Shown: positions 34,961 to 44,904 of the stretch, piece by piece | Numbering within the stretch: position 1 is the stretch's first letter | Layout: every line of letters begins with the position of its first letter | Assembly (NCBI RefSeq): GCF_000599885.1 | Contig: NZ_JFGT01000006.1 | Coordinates: 558,001-622,000 of the forward strand | Length of the DNA: 64,000 bases | Origin: Pantoea sp. IMH | GTDB taxonomy: Bacteria > Pseudomonadota > Gammaproteobacteria > Enterobacterales > Enterobacteriaceae | Direction of reading: 5' to 3' | The notes under the pieces: model-generated | What the model saw: only the letters and a program-made list of their open reading frames with translations | Database searches by the model: none | What the model was told of the DNA's origin: nothing | Program-made: the position numbers and the translations under genes

Positions 34961-36178
34961 GTGATAACGGACGGTCAGCCTGGCCATATTGACCAGATCA
35001 AACAGACCAATGCGGGAGCCGTTTACCGGCTTATCGATCGGTTCGGTCCGATCTCACGCATTGACCTCTCCAAAAAAGCGCAGCTCGCGCCAGCCAGCAT
35101 CACCAAAATCGTCCGCGAAATGCTGGAAGCTCACCTGGTGCAGGAGACCGAATTCCAGGATGCGGGAAGCCGCGGACGTCCGGCGGTCGGCCTGATCCTG
35201 GACACCGTCGCCTGGCACTATTTATCGGCCCGCATCGGCAATGGCGAGATTACTTATGCACTGCGCGATCTGAGCAGCGCGCTGGTGGTGGAAGAACGCT
35301 GCCCGCTGCCGGTGGAGGATGATGAGCCGCTGCTTGCCCGCATTGTCGCCGGTATCGACGCTTTCTTTATTCGCCATCAGCAGAAGCTTGAGCGTCTGAC
35401 CGCCATCGCCATTACGCTGCCGGGGATCCTCAATACGGACAAAGGTATCGTTCACCGTATGCCGTTCTACCAGGTTGAGGATATGCCGCTTGGCCCCGAG
35501 CTGGAAAAGCGTACCGGCCTGCCGGTCTACATACAGCATGATATCTGCGCCTGGACCATGGCGGAAGCGCTGTTTGGCGCATCAAAAGATGTCAGAGACG
35601 TTATTCAGGTCGTTATCGATCACAATGTGGGCGCGGGAGTCATTACCGGCGGCAGGCTGCTGCACAGCGGAAGCAGCACGCTGGTCGAGATAGGCCACAC
35701 GCAGGTCGATCCGCACGGCAAGCAGTGCTACTGCGGTAACCATGGCTGCCTGGAAACTGTCGCCAGTACGGAGAATCTGCTTGATCTTGCCGCGCAGCGC
35801 ATGCGGACCACGGCAGAATCCAGTTTGCACAATTATCCGCTCAGCCTGGATACGCTTTGCGACGCGGCGATGAACGGTGACCGGCTGGCGAACGAGATTA
35901 TCACCGGCGTAGGTCAGAGCGTCGGACGTGTGCTGGCGATCATGGTCAACCTGTTCAACCCACAAAAAATTCTGATAGGTTCGCCGCTCAACCGGGCGAA
36001 AGAAATTCTCCATCCGGCCATTACCGATGCAATTCACCGGCAGTCTCTGCCCGCTTACAGCGATCATATCGAGGTGACCGCAACTCACTTCTATAACCTC
36101 GGCACCATGCCCGGTGCGGCGCTGGTAAAAGATGCGCTCTACAATGGCACGCTGCTGGTGAAACTCCTTCAGGGCTGA
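34961..36178 (+). CDS. mlc: Global sugar-PTS repressor Mlc (DgsA)
   Basis: This 405-residue ROK-family repressor has an N-terminal winged helix (PGHIDQIKQTNAGAVYRLIDRFGPISRIDLSKKAQLAPASITKIVREML) and a C-terminal ROK domain with the zinc site HTQVDPHGKQCYCGNHGCLETVAS. In E. coli Mlc represses ptsG, manXYZ, malT and itself, and is sequestered by dephosphorylated PtsG. The start is GTG at 34961, giving the same N-terminal length as E. coli. It is followed by bioD2 as in E. coli. The self-operator sits just upstream. Confidence 0.96.
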   Translation: MITDGQPGHIDQIKQTNAGAVYRLIDRFGPISRIDLSKKAQLAPASITKIVREMLEAHLVQETEFQDAGSRGRPAVGLILDTVAWHYLSARIGNGEITYALRDLSSALVVEERCPLPVEDDEPLLARIVAGIDAFFIRHQQKLERLTAIAITLPGILNTDKGIVHRMPFYQVEDMPLGPELEKRTGLPVYIQHDICAWTMAEALFGASKDVRDVIQVVIDHNVGAGVITGGRLLHSGSSTLVEIGHTQVDPHGKQCYCGNHGCLETVASTENLLDLAAQRMRTTAESSLHNYPLSLDTLCDAAMNGDRLANEIITGVGQSVGRVLAIMVNLFNPQKILIGSPLNRAKEILHPAITDAIHRQSLPAYSDHIEVTATHFYNLGTMPGAALVKDALYNGTLLVKLLQG

Positions 36179-36328
36179 TTTCTCCCGCTGTTGCGGTTGC
36201 AGAACCGCACTTTGTGACAATATATTGCGCTAACGCAAGCTGCCTCGTTACGCACTGCCCTACTATTTCCCGCTAGGAATGTTAACCAGTGTTTATCAAT
36301 GATGGTCAAAGCTGGCCTGGAGTGGAGC

Positions 36329-37000
36329 ATGTTAAAGCGTTTATTTGTCACGGGCACCGATACTGAAGTCGGGAAAACGGTAGTCAGCCGGGCACTTTTA
36401 CAGAAACTGGCTGAAGGGAATAAACGTACGGTGGGCTACAAGCCCGTCGCCAAAGGAAGCCAGCAGACCCAGCAGGGATTGCGTAATAAGGATGCGCTGG
36501 TTTTGCAGGCATCCTCCTCTCTTGAGCTGCCGTATTCCGCCATTAATCCTGTTACCCTGATCGAAGACGTTATCAGCGCCAGCCAGGACAGGCCGATCGA
36601 TTATAAAGTGCTGAGCCAGGGGCTGGCATCGCTGCATGCTCAGGCAGATCACGTGGTGGTGGAAGGGACCGGCGGCTGGCGTAGCCTGATGAACGACCTG
36701 CGGCCCCTGTCAGAATGGGCAGTAGAAGAGCGGCTACCGGTAGTGCTGGTGGTCGGCATCAAGCTGGGTTGTATCAGCCATGCACTGCTGACGGCGCAGG
36801 CGATTCAGCAGGATGGCCTGCCGCTGTTGGGTTGGGTTGCCAACCGGATCAATCCGGGACTGGCGCATTACGCGGAAATCATTGAGGTTCTAAGCCAGAA
36901 AATAGGCGCGCCGTTGCTGGGCGAGCTTCCCTATCTGCCGAAAGCAGAAGGGCGGGAGCTGGGAAAATATCTCGATCTGAGTTTAGCAGCACAGGGCTGA
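36329..37000 (+). CDS. bioD2: Dethiobiotin synthetase paralogue BioD2 (YnfK)
   Basis: This 223-residue P-loop enzyme converts diaminopelargonate, CO2 and ATP to dethiobiotin; this paralogue lies outside the bio operon. The N-terminal P-loop reads FVTGTDTEVGKTVVSRALLQ. YKPVAKGSQQTQQGLRNKDALVLQ, HVVVEGTGGWRSLMND and GWVANRINPGLAHYAEIIEVL match E. coli YnfK. The ATG at 36329 has GTGGAG upstream and gives MLKRLFVTG; the frame is open ten codons earlier. It follows mlc on the same strand with a 150-bp gap. Whether it works in biotin synthesis or elsewhere is not shown. Confidence 0.94.
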   Translation: MLKRLFVTGTDTEVGKTVVSRALLQKLAEGNKRTVGYKPVAKGSQQTQQGLRNKDALVLQASSSLELPYSAINPVTLIEDVISASQDRPIDYKVLSQGLASLHAQADHVVVEGTGGWRSLMNDLRPLSEWAVEERLPVVLVVGIKLGCISHALLTAQAIQQDGLPLLGWVANRINPGLAHYAEIIEVLSQKIGAPLLGELPYLPKAEGRELGKYLDLSLAAQG

Positions 37001-37043
37001 AAAAGATCGGTGCAGGATATAAAGATTAAATAAGTACCAGGAT

Positions 37044-37066
37044 AAAGCGCCCATGGGGCGCTTTTT
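37044..37066. terminator. Terminator between bioD2 and osmV
   Basis: GCGCCC (37047-37052) pairs with GGGCGC (37056-37061), extended by AAA/TTT, with five T residues on the plus strand. It lies between converging genes. Confidence 0.85.
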
Positions 37067-37108
37067 CTTGGTTATGTAGCCGTGAATACTGGCCTGTTAA
37101 CCGGAATT

Positions 37109-38244
<1,136 letters not shown>

Positions 38245-38245
<1 letters not shown>

Positions 38246-38892
38246 TATCGAATCCCCTTAGGAGTCAGCGCCAGCTGCAAACGGTGCAGCAGCCAGTCGA
38301 GAATTATCGCCAGCAGGCAAATCATTACGGCGCCTGCAACCAGCTTGCGGATATCACTGCCGCTGATGCCATCCAGAAGCAGCAGCCCAAGGCCGCCAGC
38401 ACCGATGACGGCAGCAATCGCCATCACGCCCACATTCATGACCACGGCGGTGCGGATTCCGCCGAAAATGACCGGCAGCGCCATCGGAATTTCAACCCAG
38501 CGCAGACGCTGCCAGAAGGTCATGCCGATGCCGCGACCCGCTTCCCGCAGACCGTCAGGCAGGTTTTCCAGCGCCGTGTGGGTATTGCGTACGATGGGCA
38601 GCAGCGAGTAGAGGAAAACGGCGGACACCGCTGGCACCACACCAATTCCCTGACCGATCATCGAAAATAATGGAATCATCAATCCAAACAGGGCGATTGA
38701 CGGGATAGTCAGCACGATGGTCGCAATGCCAAGCACTGGCGTTGCCAGCCATTTCGCCCGCACGATCAGAATACCCAGCGGAACGCCGATAAGAATTGCG
38801 AGGCCGACCGCCACGCCGACCAGCCAGAGATGGTGAAAGGCAAGGGCGGCGATATAGCCCCAGTTATCCATCATGTAATTAATCGTTTCCAT
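38245..38892 (-). CDS. osmW: Osmoprotectant ABC transporter permease (OsmU system)
   Basis: This 215-residue inner membrane permease of the betaine/choline class has about five or six helices (HHLWLVGVAVGLAILIGVPLGILIV, VLGIATIVLTIPSIALFGLMIPLF) and the ATPase-coupling segment LREAGRGIGMTFWQRLRWVEIPMALPVIFGGIRTAVVMNVGVMAIAA. It lies between the binding-protein gene (9-base gap) and the ATPase gene (1-base overlap), so translation is coupled. It should pair with the second permease OsmY. Confidence 0.9.
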
Positions 38893-38901
38893 ACCCTCTC
38901 C

Positions 38902-39819
38902 TCAAAGCAGGCCGTTGGATTTCAGGAAATCGCTGGCCACCTTCTGAGCGGACTCATGGTCAACGTCGACGCGTTTATTCATTTCAGTAATGGCTTCGTT
39001 AGTGATCAGCGGTGTGAGCGCATTCAGCGCCTCGGCAAGGCCTGGATTCGCATCCAGCGTCTCCTGGGTAGCGACCGGCGTCGCGGCATAGCTGGGGAAA
39101 AAGCCTTTGTCATCCTCAAGGACCTTCAGATCGAAGCCGTTGATCCGGCCATCCGTGGTGTAGACCAATCCGGCCTGCACAAAGCCATCGCGAATGGCGT
39201 TGTAAACCAGGCCTGGGTCCATCTGCCGAATCTGTGGCCGGTCGAGCTGCATATTGTAGGTCTTCTGTAGCGGCTTCATGCCGTCAGAACGCCCGGAAAA
39301 CTCCAGATCAAGTCCCAGCATCCAGTTCTTATCGGGATCGTTTTTGCGTACCTCATCCATTTTCGCCACCAGCTGAGAAATGGTTTCGATCTGCTCTTTC
39401 TCGGCGCGCTTTCGCTGCATGGCGAACGCGTAGGTATTATTCATCGGGGCGGGGTTGAGCCAGACCAGGCCGAGTTTGGCGTCCAGTTTTTTCACTGTTT
39501 GATAGGCTTCTTCCGCCGACATAGGTTTATTAATGTGGTTATAGATAATCAGCGAGGTGCCGGTATATTCCCAGGTCAGATCAACCTGTCGGTTTACCAT
39601 CGCGTTACGGCCGATAATGGCGGCGATATTAGTACGGGGTTCGACGGCAAAGCCTTTTTTACGCAGATATTGTGTGGTCATCGCTGACAGGATGTGCTGT
39701 TCGGTGAAACTTTTTGTCGCGAACACGATAGGTTCGGCGGCAACGGCACTCCATGTCATCATGGCGCTCAGCGCAAAGGCGACAGGAGAGAACCAACGGG
39801 TTAGCAGGTTTCTGCTCAT
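38902..39819 (-). CDS. osmX: Osmoprotectant ABC transporter binding protein (OsmU system)
   Basis: This 305-residue exported binding protein has a signal peptide ([28 protein letters not shown]) followed by [29 protein letters not shown], the fold of OpuAC/ProX-like glycine betaine or choline-phosphate binding proteins (family knowledge). [16 protein letters not shown] and [28 protein letters not shown] are typical. The ATG at 39819 has AGGAG upstream; the frame begins ten codons earlier without a ribosome site. Its signal peptide and place between two permeases fit the OsmX role. Confidence 0.9.
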   Translation of the reverse strand: MSRNLLTRWFSPVAFALSAMMTWSAVAAEPIVFATKSFTEQHILSAMTTQYLRKKGFAVEPRTNIAAIIGRNAMVNRQVDLTWEYTGTSLIIYNHINKPMSAEEAYQTVKKLDAKLGLVWLNPAPMNNTYAFAMQRKRAEKEQIETISQLVAKMDEVRKNDPDKNWMLGLDLEFSGRSDGMKPLQKTYNMQLDRPQIRQMDPGLVYNAIRDGFVQAGLVYTTDGRINGFDLKVLEDDKGFFPSYAATPVATQETLDANPGLAEALNALTPLITNEAITEMNKRVDVDHESAQKVASDFLKSNGLL

Positions 39820-39835
39820 AGGTAACTCCTTCTCT

Positions 39836-40552
39836 TCAGGCGGCCGCATGCGGACTTAAAAGGCGGCCTAATCCCGCCAGCAGCAGATCCAGAACGAGCG
39901 CAAAAAGGGCCGTGGCGGCCGCGCCGAGGATAAGCGTCGGAAAATCGTTAAGGTAGATGCCGGGAAAAATCAGCTCCCCGTAGCTGCTGGCGCCAATCAG
40001 GAAGGCCAGCGGCGCCGTGCCGACATTAATTGCCGTCGCGATGCGGATACCGGAGAGCATCACCGGCCAGGCGTTGGGAAGCTCAACCTGCCACAGCCGC
40101 TGGCGTTTGGTCATGCCGATGCCATTGGCCGCTTCGATCAGCGAAGCGGGAACAGAGCTTAAGCCGGCATAGGTATTCCGTACGATAGGAAGTAATGAGG
40201 CGAGAAACAGCGCGATAATGGCAGGGCGGTCGCCAATGCCGATGATCACCATGGCCAGCGCAAGCACGGCTAGCGGCGGCAGGGTGTTGCCCACATTAAA
40301 AACCTGCATCACATATTCCGCCCAGCGGCGGGCGGCAGGACGGCTGAGAACAATACCGCTCGGAATGCCAACCAGTAGCGCAAACAGCATTGACCAGAAC
40401 ACCAGCAGCATGTGCTGCTTACCCAGATAGATAAGGTCAACACGTCGGGCCTTAATGGTTTCCAGACCCAGACCATAAACCAACAGGCCCAGCACCGCTG
40501 CGATAAACAGGATGGCAAGCGCGGCACGCCTGAGGAGCGTTGCGTTTTGCAT
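39836..40552 (-). CDS. osmY: Osmoprotectant ABC transporter permease (OsmU system), first gene
   Basis: This 238-residue inner membrane permease has about six helices and the coupling loop [47 protein letters not shown]. It resembles OsmW and Salmonella OsmY of the OsmU transporter; it is not the E. coli periplasmic protein also named OsmY. The ATG at 40552 has GGGAGAG upstream. It heads the four-gene minus-strand operon, and the 417-bp gap before it should hold an osmotically regulated promoter. Confidence 0.88.
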   Translation of the reverse strand: MQNATLLRRAALAILFIAAVLGLLVYGLGLETIKARRVDLIYLGKQHMLLVFWSMLFALLVGIPSGIVLSRPAARRWAEYVMQVFNVGNTLPPLAVLALAMVIIGIGDRPAIIALFLASLLPIVRNTYAGLSSVPASLIEAANGIGMTKRQRLWQVELPNAWPVMLSGIRIATAINVGTAPLAFLIGASSYGELIFPGIYLNDFPTLILGAAATALFALVLDLLLAGLGRLLSPHAAA

Positions 40553-40621
40553 GAATTTGACTCTCCCTGAAGATCGGATTATCAGGGCGTTTCTGCAACT
40601 GCGGGTCACATAAACGCCGTT

Positions 40622-40636
40622 GTTATAGGTTATAAC
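40622..40636. promoter_or_regulatory. Inverted repeat upstream of the osm operon
   Basis: GTTATA-GGT-TATAAC is a perfect inverted repeat 70-84 bp upstream of the first osm gene. It could be an operator; the binding protein is unknown. Confidence 0.35.
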
Positions 40637-40879
40637 GAAGCGGAACAGCCTGATTACAGACGCCTTTTTTTCCGCTCCGGTTTCATACTGACCAAAAAAA
40701 CCGACACTTTTTCGCTATCCAGATGCACAGGGAGGAAGAAAGTGCCTTAAAATCTATAGCAGCCTCCACCGTCAGGTGCCAGTTTCTGGCGGAAAATCAG
40801 CAGGATAGTTTTTATTCATATCCCGTCTGAGCCGTTGCTGTTACAGGCCTCGCGCGGGATCGAATTATTTACCGCCTAA

Positions 40880-40898
40880 TATGTGACAATGTCACATA
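40880..40898. promoter_or_regulatory. 19-bp palindrome upstream of the DHA2 efflux gene
   Basis: TATGTGACAATGTCACATA is a perfect palindrome around a central A, 72-90 bp before the start of the efflux gene. It is a strong operator candidate, for example for a TetR- or GntR-type regulator encoded elsewhere. It also contains TGTGA-N5-TCACA, one base short of CRP spacing. Confidence 0.55.
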
Positions 40899-40969
40899 GA
40901 GCAGAGCACAATTCGGAAACTTCCTCCTGAAAATCAGGCCAGGATGAAAGGAACAGAGGAAGGAATTCA

Positions 40970-42436
40970 ATGACAGAACCAGGTAAAAATCAGGTGGCAC
41001 ATCGCCACTGGATACTGATTGCCGCCATGCTGGCGATGTTTATGGCCGCAATAGAAGTGACGATAGTCGCCACGGCAATGCCGACAATCGTCGCTGAATT
41101 AGGCGGGTTTTCGCAGTTTGGCTGGGTGTTTTCGATCTATCTGCTGACCCAAGCGGTCAGCGTACCTATTTATGGCAGGCTGGCCGATTTGTGGGGACGT
41201 AAACGCGTTTTCTTTATCGGCACCGCGCTCTTTCTGATCGGTTCGGTACTTTGTGGCTTCGCCACCAGTATGGCCTGGCTGATCCTGTTCCGCGCCTTTC
41301 AGGGGCTTGGGGCGGGCGCGATTATGCCGCTCACCGCAACCATTATTGCGGATGTGTATGAGCCTGAGGAGCGGGCGGGCATTCAGGGCTGGCTTTCCAG
41401 CGTCTGGGGGATTTCCGCCATCGTCGGGCCGCTCAGCGGCGCCTGGATCGTGCAGCATTTCAACTGGGCGCTGATTTTCTGGGTTAACGTACCGATCGGC
41501 ATTATTTCGATGCTGATGCTGGCCCGCTGGTTCCCCGAGTCGCGTAATGAACAGGGCCAGAAGCTCAATCTGACGGGAAGCGGCCTGTTAATGCTGACCA
41601 TCACCGCGCTGCTGGCGGCGCTGCTACAGGCAGAGTCGCTGGGTTACTGGGTTATCGTGCTGCTGGCGATCGCCGTGCTGTCGGGCATCGCGCTGTTGCG
41701 GCATGAGAAACGTTCAGCCGAGCCGCTGTTTCCGCTGGCGATCTGGCAGAGCCGTACCATTGTGGCTGGCAATGCAGGCAATCTGGTGATTGGCGCTGCG
41801 ATGATGGGCATCAGTGCCTTTCTGCCCACGTGGATCCAGGGGGTGAATGGCGGTACGCCACTGCAGGCGGGAAGCGCGCTGGCGATGATGTCAATAGGCT
41901 GGCCACTGGCCAGTACCCTTAGCGGCAGGCTCATGCTCAGAACATCCTACCGTTTCACCGCACAGCTTGGATCGCTACTGCTGATTACCGGCACGGCGTT
42001 GCTGCTGACGCTAAACAGCAACAGTGGGATCTTACATGCGGGAGTTTCTGCCTTTGTGATCGGGACGGGAATGGGCATGACCAGTACCACCTTTCTTATC
42101 GCGGTCCAGAACAGCGCAGAATTTCATATTCGCGGTATCTGTACGGCCTCAATTATGTTCAGCCGGATGTTAGGTTCCGCGCTGGGAACGGCGGTAATGG
42201 GCGCGGTGCTGAATTACAATCTGATGATCCGTCTGCCGGAGCATAGCGATCCGGTTCAGCAACTTATGTCTCATACGCAGCGTGAGGCGCTGACGCAGGG
42301 AAGTCTGGGAGAGATGGTGACGGAAATTGCGGCGTCGCTGCACTGGGTCTTTGCGGTGTCGGTAGCAATCGCCATCTGTAGTTTGCTGATAGCCAGAATG
42401 ATCCCGGCGCAGAAGCCCGCCCGCAGCGAGGCGTAA
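40970..42436 (+). CDS. DHA2-family multidrug MFS transporter
   Basis: This 488-residue efflux protein of the 14-helix drug:H+ antiporter type (EmrB/QacA-like) has motif A as GRLADLWGRKRVFFIGTALF, the helix 1 motif MLAMFMAAIEVTIVATAMPTIVAELGGFSQFGWVFSIYLLTQAV, and motif C-like WGISAIVGPLSGAWI. No partner EmrA-type membrane fusion gene lies beside it, so it probably exports to the periplasm alone. The substrate is unknown. GGAAGGAATTCA precedes the ATG, and a perfect palindrome upstream suggests dedicated repression. Confidence 0.88.
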   Translation: MTEPGKNQVAHRHWILIAAMLAMFMAAIEVTIVATAMPTIVAELGGFSQFGWVFSIYLLTQAVSVPIYGRLADLWGRKRVFFIGTALFLIGSVLCGFATSMAWLILFRAFQGLGAGAIMPLTATIIADVYEPEERAGIQGWLSSVWGISAIVGPLSGAWIVQHFNWALIFWVNVPIGIISMLMLARWFPESRNEQGQKLNLTGSGLLMLTITALLAALLQAESLGYWVIVLLAIAVLSGIALLRHEKRSAEPLFPLAIWQSRTIVAGNAGNLVIGAAMMGISAFLPTWIQGVNGGTPLQAGSALAMMSIGWPLASTLSGRLMLRTSYRFTAQLGSLLLITGTALLLTLNSNSGILHAGVSAFVIGTGMGMTSTTFLIAVQNSAEFHIRGICTASIMFSRMLGSALGTAVMGAVLNYNLMIRLPEHSDPVQQLMSHTQREALTQGSLGEMVTEIAASLHWVFAVSVAIAICSLLIARMIPAQKPARSEA

Positions 42437-42461
42437 TCAGCTGGATCTGACAAGGGTAATG

Positions 42462-42490
42462 AAAAAAGGGCCGCATCTGCGGCCCTTTTT
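42462..42490. terminator. Bidirectional terminator between the efflux and DUF1161 genes
   Basis: AAAAAAGGGCCGCA (42462-42475) and TGCGGCCCTTTTT (42478-42490) form a long stem with A- and T-runs on either side and a two-base loop. Confidence 0.92.
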
Positions 42491-42492
42491 GA

Positions 42493-42792
42493 TCAGGATG
42501 TCGGGGTATCCTCTGAAGAACCCGCCGCAGCTGGAACGGACGCATCACTCTCCATGCTGCCACGCTTGTAGACGATTTTATGAGAGTCATTCTCACAGTG
42601 ACCGACTACCTGACCGCCAGCCTGTTCAGCCTGATCGTTGGGCACAACCTCCAGCGTAAAGCCAGACTCAGGCACGCCGTTATTGATAATTTTCTGACTG
42701 ATATCTGCCTTCACTGATTCGCATGATGCCTGCGCAGCCAGCGGAGCAACAACCAGCAGGACGGGGAAAATCCACTTTATACCTTTCATCAT
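42493..42792 (-). CDS. Small exported DUF1161-like protein
   Basis: This 99-residue protein has a signal peptide (KWIFPVLLVVAPLAAQA, cleavage before SCES). The mature part shows the DUF1161 layout: CESVKADISQKIINNGVP, then LEVV, then GGQVVGHCENDSHKIVYKRG with a second cysteine that could form a disulfide with the first. The acidic, alanine-rich tail (SDASVPAAAGSSEDTPTS) is probably disordered. The function is unknown. The start has AGGATAAG upstream; two ATG codons are adjacent. Confidence 0.8.
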   Translation of the reverse strand: MMKGIKWIFPVLLVVAPLAAQASCESVKADISQKIINNGVPESGFTLEVVPNDQAEQAGGQVVGHCENDSHKIVYKRGSMESDASVPAAAGSSEDTPTS

Positions 42793-42840
42793 CTTATCCT
42801 GTGCAATGAACTAGTCATAACTATAGCAGTCCTGAGCGGA

Positions 42841-43200
42841 TCAGGGCACCGCAGGGCGACCAGTACGGCGGTCAAGGCAGCGCAGCGTATTGGGTTCCCA
42901 GTAAAGGTTCACGTTCAGGCTTTTCTCACAGCCGTCGCGGGTATCAAAAGCACGATCGGTTTTATCGAACTCTTTTTCAACGCGGGTGTTCACTTTATTA
43001 CGCAAACGGCGCGTTTCGTCCCACTGCTCTTTTTGCTGCCGGGCTTCTTCAGTGGTCAGGGCGTTATTGCCGTCCTGGATGATCAGCCGGTCAGTTTTCG
43101 CCTGTGCCGCGTGCTGAATGCTGAACAGGGCGCTAAAAAGCACCAGCGGCAGAGCCATCCTGGCCAGCGGTGCCTGCCAGTTTTTCATGGTCATTTTCAT
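42841..43200 (-). CDS. ynfB: DUF1283 exported protein YnfB
   Basis: This 119-residue exported protein has a hydrophobic signal segment ([23 protein letters not shown]) followed by [12 protein letters not shown]. The mature part has [66 protein letters not shown], close to E. coli YnfB (113 aa). Two cysteines are conserved. The ATG at 43200 has AAGGAACTC at good spacing. It diverges from ynfA as in E. coli. The function is unknown. Confidence 0.92.
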   Translation of the reverse strand: MKMTMKNWQAPLARMALPLVLFSALFSIQHAAQAKTDRLIIQDGNNALTTEEARQQKEQWDETRRLRNKVNTRVEKEFDKTDRAFDTRDGCEKSLNVNLYWEPNTLRCLDRRTGRPAVP

Positions 43201-43328
43201 CTTGAGTTCCTTTATGGCAGAGAAATCGCTAACCGGAGCGGCTGCGATAAACGCTCTAAACAGTATATCATCACTGTAAAAGGGCTCACCAGTGACCGCC
43301 CACCCGTTTAGCATTCAGAGACTAATTC

Positions 43329-43658
43329 ATGCTGTTGAAGACCACACTACTGTTTTTCCTGACCGCCCTGGCTGAGATCGTCGGCTGCTTTTTGCCCTGG
43401 CTCTGGCTGAAAAAAGGCGGCTCCATGCTGTTGCTGATTCCTGCGGCGTTCAGCCTCGCGGTTTTTGTCTGGCTGTTAACGCTTCATCCGGCGGCCAGCG
43501 GACGGGTATATGCGGCCTATGGCGGCGTCTATGTGGTTACTGCGCTTATCTGGTTACGTTTTGTCGATGGCGTGAAGCTGAGCCACTACGACTGGCTGGG
43601 CGCCGCGCTGGCGCTGGTCGGGATGATGGTTATTGTGGCGGGCTGGGGACGGGCGTAG
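43329..43658 (+). CDS. ynfA: Inner membrane protein YnfA (UPF0060)
   Basis: This 109-residue protein of four helices is distantly related to small multidrug resistance transporters. Its sequence [30 protein letters not shown] and [43 protein letters not shown] matches E. coli YnfA (108 aa). The membrane glutamate in helix 1 (AEIVGCF) is the analogue of the transport-active acidic residue in SMR proteins. A drug export role has been reported in Shigella; treat as likely rather than shown here. Confidence 0.94.
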   Translation: MLLKTTLLFFLTALAEIVGCFLPWLWLKKGGSMLLLIPAAFSLAVFVWLLTLHPAASGRVYAAYGGVYVVTALIWLRFVDGVKLSHYDWLGAALALVGMMVIVAGWGRA

Positions 43659-43674
43659 CGGTGCGTGACAGTGA

Positions 43675-43694
43675 AAGCGGCATCTCTGCCGCTT
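43675..43694. repeat. Hairpin between ynfA and ydfG
   Basis: AAGCGGCA (43675-43682) pairs with TGCCGCTT (43687-43694) around TCTC. There is no T-run, so it is a weak or factor-aided terminator for the converging ynfA and ydfG genes. Confidence 0.5.
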
Positions 43695-43731
43695 ACGAAA
43701 AGTCACTTGTGGCGGGCAGACGTTTGCCCGA

Positions 43732-44478
43732 TCAGCCTTTATGCACCTTAAGGCCAGCCATTGTCTGTCCGACAGGCATCATCTCCAGCGTATTGATGTT
43801 CACATGTTTAGGCAGGGTCGCCACCCAGTAAACCGCTTCGGTCACATCTTCCGCCGTCAAAGGTTCCGCACCCTCATACACGCTTTCTGCTTTAGCGTCG
43901 TCACCCTTAAAGCGCACATTTGAAAATTCGGTGCCGCCCACCAGTCCCGGCTCAATATCGGTCACGCGCAGCGCGGTACCGTGCAGGTCGGTACGCAGAT
44001 TCAGGCTGAACTGACGGACAAAGGCTTTAGTCGCGCCATAGACGTTGCCGCCCGCGTAGGGCCAGTTGCCGGCGATGGAACCCATATTGATGATATGGCC
44101 GACGTTACGTTCCACCATGGCGGGCAGCAGGGCGCGGGTCATATAAACCAGGCCCTTGTTATTGGTGTCAATCATCGACTCCCAGTCCTCAATGCTTGCC
44201 TTGTGGGCAGGCTCAACGCCGAGTGCCAGGCCCGCATTGTTGACCAGGATATCTACGTTGCGCCATTCAGCGGGCAGGCTCGCCACCGCTTCTTCAATCG
44301 CGGCACGGTTACGTACATCAAGCTGGAGCGTATAGAGACGGTCCCCCAGCTCCTCTTTCAGCGCCTGCAGACGTTCCTGACGGCGGCCAGTAGCGATAAC
44401 CTGATGGCCCTCAGCGATAAAACGACGGGTGATACTTTCGCCAAAACCGGCGGTGGCACCAGTAACAAATACAATCAT
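43732..44478 (-). CDS. ydfG: NADP-dependent 3-hydroxy acid dehydrogenase YdfG
   Basis: This 248-residue short-chain dehydrogenase oxidises L-allo-threonine, L-serine and 3-hydroxy acids and acts as malonic semialdehyde reductase in E. coli. It has the cofactor motif FVTGATAGFGESITRRF, NADP-selecting arginines (GRRQERL), NNAGLALG, and the catalytic Ser-Tyr-Lys set in GSIAGNWPYAGGNVYGATKAFVRQF. The length equals E. coli YdfG (248 aa). The ATG at 44478 has AGGAAC upstream. In E. coli ydfG neighbours dcp; here guaD, xdhABC and yefM-yoeB lie between. Confidence 0.95.
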   Translation of the reverse strand: MIVFVTGATAGFGESITRRFIAEGHQVIATGRRQERLQALKEELGDRLYTLQLDVRNRAAIEEAVASLPAEWRNVDILVNNAGLALGVEPAHKASIEDWESMIDTNNKGLVYMTRALLPAMVERNVGHIINMGSIAGNWPYAGGNVYGATKAFVRQFSLNLRTDLHGTALRVTDIEPGLVGGTEFSNVRFKGDDAKAESVYEGAEPLTAEDVTEAVYWVATLPKHVNINTLEMMPVGQTMAGLKVHKG

Positions 44479-44719
44479 CTTATTGTTCCTCAACACATTT
44501 GGGTTTATTCCACCATAGCACTTCAAACGCGGAGTGATAAGTGGTCAACGCCATGCAACGCCAGGAAAAACAGCCACAGGCGAATCGGGGGAAATTTCGC
44601 ACAGAATGAGGGCAGAATAAGCGCGCTACGCTTTATTATAGTGCGCAGCGTCTCGCTTAAAAGCGCATTAGGCAGGCCTGCGGGAGAGAATGGTTGCCAG
44701 GTAATCGTTTGCCTGGCAG

Positions 44720-44733
44720 CGCAACCGGTTGCG
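44720..44733. promoter_or_regulatory. PurR/LacI-type palindrome upstream of guaD
   Basis: CGCAACCGGTTGCG is a perfect 14-bp palindrome with central CG, the form bound by LacI-family repressors. Extended to 16 bases it matches the PurR consensus ACGCAAACGTTTGCGT at 13 positions. The purine operon downstream makes PurR or a relative an attractive candidate. Confidence 0.5.
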
Positions 44734-44820
44734 TTGCTCAGTGAATGACTTTCCGACGCCTTTGAGATCTTTTTGATTTTAACTCTCTGAATTTTATGTA
44801 AAAAATAAATAAATTTACAC

Positions 44821-44836
44821 TGGCATAACTATTGCA
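44821..44836 (+). promoter_or_regulatory. Sigma-54-type promoter of guaD-xdhABC
   Basis: TGGCATAACTATTGCA fits the sigma-54 (RpoN) pattern TGGCAC-N5-TTGCA: GG and GC dinucleotides are correctly spaced (-24/-12). The predicted start is near 44847, about 58 bases before the guaD ATG. Nitrogen control by sigma-54 and NtrC is usual for purine-scavenging genes. Confidence 0.7.
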
Positions 44837-44904
44837 ACTGCTCACTCAGGGCATTACCTGCAACCACTTATCCGAAAGCCGGGGCTTTTGCACAAGGAAT
44901 CGTT

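Larger units (their letters stand above)
40553..40969. other. Divergent control region between the osm operon and the efflux gene
   Basis: This 417-bp gap has two clear inverted repeats (40622-40636 and 40880-40898), described separately. I see no RNA gene or open frame with support in the rest. Confidence 0.6.
44479..44904. other. Control region between ydfG and guaD
   Basis: This 426-bp gap lies between diverging genes. It holds the palindrome at 44720-44733 and the sigma-54-type promoter at 44821-44836. An AT-rich stretch at 44770-44815 lies between them and could bend (IHF-like role, not shown). Confidence 0.65.
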
